This document shows positions 57,675-64,000 of a stretch of DNA of 64,000 bases, piece after piece. The stretch is from assembly GCA_032718865.1 (NCBI GenBank), contig JALUTQ010000046.1, positions 310,001 through 374,000 of the forward strand. The letters are read 5' to 3'. A program made the translations under genes and the position numbers. Every line of letters begins with the position of its first letter. Position 1 is the stretch's first letter. The notes below the pieces were generated by a model. The model was not told the origin of the DNA, ran no database searches, and saw only the letters and a program-made list of their open reading frames with translations. The stretch comes from Tilletia caries. Taxonomy: Eukaryota > Basidiomycota > Exobasidiomycetes > Tilletiales > Tilletiaceae.

Positions 57675-59161
57675 TGTGTATGTTGATTGGTTTGATGAGA
57701 TCTGCAGAGAAGAGTAGTTGAAAGACGTAAAAAGGAGAGAAAAGATGAGCGTTAGGTGAGCGCATGCGTTCAAACTCCAGCGTACCATCCCTGCACTCAG
57801 CATCCGTCAACTGCCCATTATATACCGGCCAGTGAAAACAAACCCACCGTCAGCAGCATCCATCACCTCCCCTCTCTGTTCAGCACCCTACCTCCCCCTT
57901 CTCACACCGGCACTCTCTGCTCACTCACTCGGTCACTCACGTCTCACAATCACGTTCTCATTCCATCCGTTGTTGAAGTCACATTCTCATTCCATTTGTC
58001 GGTTTCACACGTGCCTCCACGGCTCCACCGCACTCCGGCGGGCGCCCTTTAGGGCGCCCGCGCCTGTTCCCTTGTCTTCTCTATAATTTACGCATTGATA
58101 TATGGTATCTGCGCGCGCGATATGTGGTGCGCGTTGTTTTTATTTCTCACCTGAGACGCGCCGCGCGTCGACAAGTGTCACGTGGCGCGTGTGGTGTGCG
58201 ACGCGTGGTGCGCGTTGGTTTCTCACGCGCCCAACGCGTGGTGCGCGTCACGTGCCACATATGGTGCGTGTTGTTTACAATTTTGGTGAAGTGTTGGTTC
58301 ACGCGAATTTACCATCGAAACACATTTTTCGCGTGGTGAACCAACGCTCACCACGCGCACCGCGCGCACCACTCACCACCGCTTCCTCTCACCTCACCTC
58401 GCCACACTCACACTTCCCCTTTGACTCGTCCCTGCTCCCATGATGACTGTATGACTGTGTATGTATTTAGCCCGTGTCAAAGGATGACTGTGTATTGACT
58501 GCTGGGTGATTTATGGTGACTGTTGGATGACTACTACACCGCCAAATGAAGTCGGGGACTCCCGAGATGCTAGAGCCGCAAGGCACTACAAAGACTACAG
58601 AAAAACGCCCCGGAGCCCTAGGGAAACGAGGCCTAGGAGTCACACTGGAGTCTCAAGGTCATGAGTGGCTAGGAGTAAATTTCATATCTTCATAACTGTG
58701 CATAGTAAAAGAGTGCTGTTGCGCGCCGTCGTCAAATCTTCATCCACTGCACCAGCTCAGCGCGACAGAATGCCATTTATCGTCGACAACAAAAAAAATA
58801 TGTTTTGGTATATATTGTAACAAATAGAGTGATTTCTGTATCAAACGCTGATAGTATAGGTGGTAGTATGTATGTGTGGAAGTGGGTGTGGTGGCCAGTC
58901 GTGTGATCCATTCCCGCATGCGGAATTTTTATTTTTTGAAATTCAATTTTTAGCTCCTCTGGGATCGGGGCTTATGTAAGCAACCTTCCTGAGTCCCTCT
59001 GGATCCACCACTCGGGAGGGCCTCAGAGGGGAATCCTCCTAGTGGCTCCCATTTATGCTCTAAGCCCTCAGGAAAACTCATGAGCCCACCTCCTACAGGG
59101 GTCTCGTAGTACTCTGAGAAGTTTCGGCTAGCGTTACTCTAACGCTAGAATTTGCCCGCAG
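57675..59161 (+). other. Non-coding region between the unknown gene and the Gypsy element
   Basis: No gene seen. It holds a 10-bp-stem hairpin (58038-58047/58052-58061, loop ttta), four to five variants of acgcgtggtgcgcgttg (58110-58280), AT-rich stretches (58780-58860) and a perfect 9-bp-stem hairpin (59128-59136/59140-59148, loop ctc) just before the Gypsy LTR. Confidence 0.55.
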
Positions 59162-59620
59162 TGTATCTGACGCGTCAGTTGTCACGTGGCTGTGACTCTT
59201 GTGACTCACCAGCACACCGACGCATCCACATCACCACACCTCAGCGCAGCGCACACCACACAATGCGCTGCGCATCAGGGGCACCATGAAAGGTATAAAA
59301 GGAGCGCCCTCGCCGCCCTTCTTCCCTTCTGGTCCCCCCAGCTCTTTCCTCTCGCACTCCCAGACAACTAACTTAGCAATCACAGATCATTGCAGAGTTA
59401 AAGTCTACTGTGTGAAGTCTGAGTCTCATAAAGTTTCATCAAGTGATTGAGAGAGCCACTTTCACCCACACACCTATAGGACCACTGGTATACTGGTTAG
59501 TTATCTAAACATAGTAGCATAGGCCAAAGTTCAGCAGCGCGTCACTTCTGTCTCTATACAACGAGCGGTACTACGCGTCCGACTGTCCAACACCAATTCT
59601 ATTGTGTTTGCAACGACCTT
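59162..59620 (+). repeat. Probable 5' LTR/leader of the Gypsy element
   Basis: Inferred from position. It begins TGTATCTGACGCG and has a TATA box TATAAAA at 59294-59300. The right edge is uncertain because the 3' LTR lies outside the window. 59518-59594 resembles 7732-7810 in the Copia LTR. Confidence 0.5.
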
Positions 59621-59691
59621 ATAACTAGGAAATCTTACACTTTTTTAACTCTCAAAGACCTCTGTGACCAAAAGGTTTACTGAGTCTTACA

Positions 59692-62600
59692 ATGGCACCC
59701 AAGAAGCGTAAAGACCTTCACGAAGGCAGCGAAGCCGCCGCTTCTGCTGCTGATGACATCGCTGGTGCTTCTCAGGGCCAAGCTCAACCTCCCGAAGTCC
59801 CTAGACTTACCTCGGAGTCCTTTCAAGGCAACGAGGACACGGGAGAACATCAAGAGCCCAATCAAAAGGGCAACTCATCTCTCGCGGACACCATCCGCAA
59901 CATCAACAAATCCGATAACGACGATAGCATCGCCGCTGCGTCTCAAGTTGGAACTGAAGCTCCAGAGAAAGATCTCCACGAGCTCAGCGTCGAGGAATTG
60001 GAACTCGAGTTTCAAATCATGTCTCGACAGAATCGAATCGATCTCATCCGCCAAACTATCCTCCAGAAAAAACGTCAAAACAACCAAAACATTCGAAACA
60101 TTCCGGTTCCTCAAGTGCCTGTTTTTGACCCTCCCGTCCGGCAGGCTCCAGTGAACCAACCCATCAGAGAGTCTGCTCTCCCTGACTCTGAATCAGTTCT
60201 TCGCGAACGACAGAACGATCGACTCCGCCGCGCCGGGCTCCTGCCGCCTCGTGCAAGTGAGGCGCGCCAGCAACCCCGAGCCTCGGCACCGGCGCCAGGC
60301 CGTATGTCGTTCCCCCCGCAAACGATACGACACCAGAATGTTCCCATGACGTCCATCCTCTACGGCGTCGACAGAAAGATCTCGGAGATCATGAATTCAA
60401 CCGGTCAAGACGACGACGACCTCCCCGGAGACAAGTCGGAGCTCACTCGCGCCGGGATCAAGATGACCTCTCCAGAGAAATGGAAGGAAGACCGATCACT
60501 CCAGCTGTTCACCGACTGGGTTCACTCGGTAGCCCATTACTTTAAGGTTCACGCCCCGCTCTCAGAACGTCTCAAGGTTAACTTGATTGGCGGGTACCTG
60601 CTAGCCGACCCGTTGGATTGGTACTGGCGCCACGTCGCTCCTCACGCTAAGTCGTGGACCGCGACGGACGTCATGGTCGCACTCCGTCGCAACTTCTTGA
60701 TCGATGAACTCTCACGACAAGCAGCGGACAAATTCGAAAGCGTGGACCAAGGATCGAAAGATATCCACGCTTTCCAGGCATACATTCTCAAGCTCGCCGA
60801 TCAGATGACCGAGTACCCCAGTCCAGTCGCTCTCAACCGTCGATTGCTCAAAGGTATGAAGAGCAATCTGAGCGCGGCCATCATCGCCAACCGCGGCATA
60901 GATGCTGAGCTTTCGCCTTGGGAAGACATTGTGCAGGCTGCCATGGATCAAGAGCGCGCCCAACGCTACGCTGGATCCATGACTAAAGCTGCACCGACTC
61001 GCACGGAAGACCGCAAGGACACTCCCCGCACTTCCCGGCTTAATCAGCCTAATCGTCCCTCGAATGGCCAGGGATTCAATCGACCAAAAGGATCGGCTCC
61101 GGTATACCGGCCGATGGTTCCGGTGAACCGCCCATCGGCCGCCAGCCCCATTCGTAACACGGCAGCTCCGGCTATGAGGCCTACAGGCGCAAAGCCTACA
61201 GACCAATGCCGTACTTGCGGCGCCTTCGGCCACTGGTCGCCGGACTGCCCAAAGCGACTCCGCTCAAACATGCTTGACATGAAGGAATCTGAACCCGCCG
61301 ATCAGGGTACAGATGACGCAGAAGAGTGCTCTGAGCCTGGCGTCATTCTCTTTCAAGAAGAGGATGAAGCCCGTGATGAAGACGGGTGGCTTGACGAAGA
61401 TGAAGACAGTGAGGGCTTGAACTCCAATAACATGACCGACGAGGACTATGAGACTCCTCTCATGTGCAATGGTGTCGCCCACAAAGCCCCTGCCGCCAAA
61501 CCTATCGTTACGCGCGAGTCTAACGTCTCCAATGCCAAGGCTCCTTTCGGTGACGCATCGAAGGTCTCGAAGCACCGGCCGCCGTTGGTTCATCCGATCG
61601 TAGCCAAGATCAAGATCAATGGATACGAGGCCAAAGCCTTGTTTGATTCGGGATCTACAGCAGATCTCATTTCGGCGTCTTTTGTCGATACGCATAAATT
61701 GCCTTCGTTCAAACTGGATGAGCCCTCGCCTTTGCAGCTCGCCATCACAGGTTCCCGTGGCAAGATCAACCGCGCTTGTTTCGTCAAAGTGATCCACGGC
61801 GCGTGTTCGAACAAAGAACGCTACTTTGACATCCTGAACATCGATAGGTACGATGCCATTCTAGGCACCTCTTATCAAAAAGACTTCGGTGTCTTGCTGG
61901 ATGTTTCCGCCAACGAGGTCATCTACAAAACAAATCCTACCCAGTTGATCTTCAACACCAAAGAAATTCCGACTCCGAAGAAGAAGCCGGCGGTCTTGGT
62001 CCGCAAGGCGCCTCTGTCGACTTACGGAATCTCTCACTCTAGATTCGTCAAGGATAAAGTCTTGGTCTCTCCCAAGATCGGACGCCTTGCGACAGTAAAC
62101 TTTACGCGTGCAACTGAGCCTTCAGGTGTGAAGATTGTCAAGACGGTACGTACCGAGATTTGTCAGGATGACCCACTGATGCCCGCTTCACTGGCAGTAT
62201 CAGTACAGGACACGATCATTGATCGTCTTCGCGATAAATGGATGACAAGCACGAAAGACCTGTGGGGTCCTCGTCCGTTGAAGCTCCCCCCTTTTCGGGA
62301 GATCAACCATTCAATTCCACTTATCGACGAAAATTACCGACCTACCAGTCGACCGGCCAAATGTCCGGAACAATTCCGACAAGCGTACATCGACAAGATC
62401 AACACTTACACGGAGGCTGGCTGGTGGCAACGAGCCAGCGTTCCCGCTGCAATGCCAATGATGCCAATCCCCAAAAAGGATAACCGTATTCGTACGGTAG
62501 TCGACGCAAGGCAACGCAACGACAACACTCACAAGGACGTCACTCCGTTTCCCGATCAAGACGTGATTCGACGTGACGTAGCTCGAGCAAAGTTCCGCTC

Positions 62601-64000
62601 CAAGCTGGATCAAGCCGACTTCTTCGAGCAAATCCGTATTATCCCAGAGGATGTCGGAAAGACGGCGTTTGCTACGCCATTCGGCACTTTTGTCAGCCTC
62701 GTGGCTCAGCAAGGAGACTGTAACGTCCCTAGTACAGCCCAGCAGCTGATGATGTTCCTCTTCCGAGAAATCATCGGCAGGTTTGCCCACGCGTACTTGG
62801 ACGATATCTTTATATTTTCCGACACTCTAGAAGAACACGAGGAGCACCTTGCCACCGTGTTCGACATACTCAGGCGGGCTGAGCTCTACCTCTCGAAGGA
62901 CAAAATGGATCTATATTCGAAGTCCATGATTTGTCTAGGGCACGTTATTGATGATAACGGCCTACATGCGGATGAGGATAAACTGAGCAAGATTATCGCC
63001 TGGAAGGAGATGAGTACAGTCAAAGAGGTTCAGCGTTTTTCTTGGACTGGTCCAGTACCTTGCCCAGTTCTTCCCAAACCTTTCCACAATGACGAGCCCC
63101 ATCTCCAAGCTCACGCAGAAAGGACAACCGTTCGAATGGGGTCCCTTACAGGTCGCGTGTCTGGCGCAACTACAACGCGCTGCCGCCAACGCTCCCATTC
63201 TGAAACCAATCGATCCGGCACACAATAAAGAGCCTATCTTTGTTGTTACCGACGCCTCCACGTCTGGCGTCGGTGGCCTGTACGGCCAGGGCCAAACCTG
63301 GCAAACAATGCGGCCCGCTGGGTTCCACAGTCGCAAGTTCAACTCTGCGCAAATGAACTATCGAACGCACGAGCAAGAGCTGCTTGCCGTGCTTGAGGCG
63401 TTGATGAAATGGGAGGACCAACTGCTAGGACGGCAGTTCACAATCATCACGGACCACCGCAGCCTTGAGTATCTACAGACTCAGAAGACACTCAGCGGTC
63501 GACAAATTCGCTGGCTTGAATACCTCTCGCGTTTCACATATACCATTTAGTATGTAGCTGGTGAAACAAATGTGGTCGCAGACTACCTCTCCCGCTTCTG
63601 GGAAGACCCAAAGGTCCCTTCAGAGCCTCACGACTATGTCAACGCCGACGCGCGCCTCAGCGATGACGACGACGGTCCTCCAAACTTGTATACTGCTGCG
63701 ATCCGGCGCAACACTACGGGCGCCAACAACGGGCGTCGGCAAGTCTCGGCACCCAACGCCGCCGAACACACGCCGCCTACTCGACCATCTCTACCTGCTG
63801 CGATCAAAACCGCCATCGACGTCAATGGTCTCGGCGATGACCTCTCTCCTGCCATCCAAGCCGGCTACGCTAGCGACATATTCTTCCGCCTCATCTGGTC
63901 CAAACCTGAAGACCACACCGTCCACTTCGAGGTCGAGGACGAGTTCCTGTGGCGCAAGCAAGATGATGGCAGTCGCACTCTTTGCATCCCAGGGGCCCTT
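59692..64000 (+). pseudogene. Gypsy Gag-Pol gene, broken by a +1 frameshift and a stop; runs off the window
   Basis: Starts at ATG 59692 with MAPKKRK, a basic patch resembling a nuclear localisation signal. The Gag core lies at about residues 260-425, followed by a CCHC knuckle (CRTCGAFGHWSPDC) and an aspartic protease (ALFDSGSTADLIS). The RT has MPIPKKDNRIRTVVDARQRN, SKLDQADFFEQIRI and AYLDDIFIFSD; the RNase H has FVVTDASTSGVGG. The frame is open from 59692 to the T5 run 63036-63040, where one base fewer would carry RT into the next frame. A TAG at 63548-63550 interrupts the end of RNase H (before YVAGETNVVADYLSRF). After that the frame stays open to the end of the window. Integrase and 3' LTR are not in view. 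Confidence 0.85.

Larger units (their letters stand above)
48190..58100 (+). mobile_element. Helitron rolling-circle transposon region (borders uncertain)
   Basis: A Rep-helicase gene (51091-55632) identifies a Helitron. Possible upstream exons (48814-51060) and a minus-strand gene (55920-57674) may belong to it. I could not find convincing 5'-TC and CTRR-3' ends. A GC-rich hairpin at 58038-58061 is a candidate 3' structure, but no CTRR follows at the expected distance. gcgtggtg-rich sequence lies at both sides (48210 and 58120-58275). Limits are therefore approximate. Confidence 0.5.

Noticed and set aside
58038..58061. Helitron 3' terminal hairpin
   Set aside because: A good 10-bp stem, but no CTRR end about 10 nt downstream; kept only as a candidate.

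Overview
The window is fungal nuclear DNA, most likely from a basidiomycete; I would guess Pucciniomycotina, but only weakly. The signs are small GTGAGT...AG introns, single genes for AP-3 sigma, Vac8, a PIP5-kinase, Bet2 and Cwc2, a fused PabA-PabB aminodeoxychorismate synthase, a GC-rich background, and a dense mix of Ngaro-type, MULE, Copia, Gypsy, LINE and Helitron elements.

Layout. An AP-3 sigma gene (137-995, minus) is followed by a nested transposon stack (1191-25860). The host layer is an Ngaro-like tyrosine-recombinase (YR) retrotransposon with split direct repeats. Its A2 repeat was hit by a MULE DNA transposon. The A-MULE-B unit then exists twice in tandem, and a Copia element later inserted into the transposase of MULE copy 1 only. 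A 527-bp TIR element carrying a tRNA-like pol III unit and a 5'-truncated LINE close the stack, 160 bp before the aminodeoxychorismate synthase start (26021-29411). A host block follows: Zn2Cys6-type factor (30349-32139), Dabb-domain protein (33985-34785), VAC8 (36099-37995, minus) divergent from a PIP5-kinase (38343-41279), BET2 (42720-44057) convergent with CWC2 (44194-45857, minus). A Copia remnant whose LTR points into CWC2 comes next, then a Helitron region (about 48190-58100) that includes an unrecognised two-repeat protein gene, and finally the 5' part of a Gypsy element that runs off the window.

Main unexpected signal. The eight recognised host genes (about 13 kb of coding sequence) have no broken frame. 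In the YR element, Copia, Helitron, Gypsy, MULE copy 2 and the unknown gene, frames break repeatedly, and nearly every break that can be resolved is one extra base in a homopolymer (mostly T4 to T5). The two MULE copies show the same bias: I found six +1 homopolymer differences, all longer in copy 2, against about three substitutions. Either this genome adds single bases to homopolymers in repeated DNA, or the assembly was polished everywhere except in repeats. Raw reads would decide.

Exon coordinates were worked out by hand from frame and splice consensus. No database search was possible.
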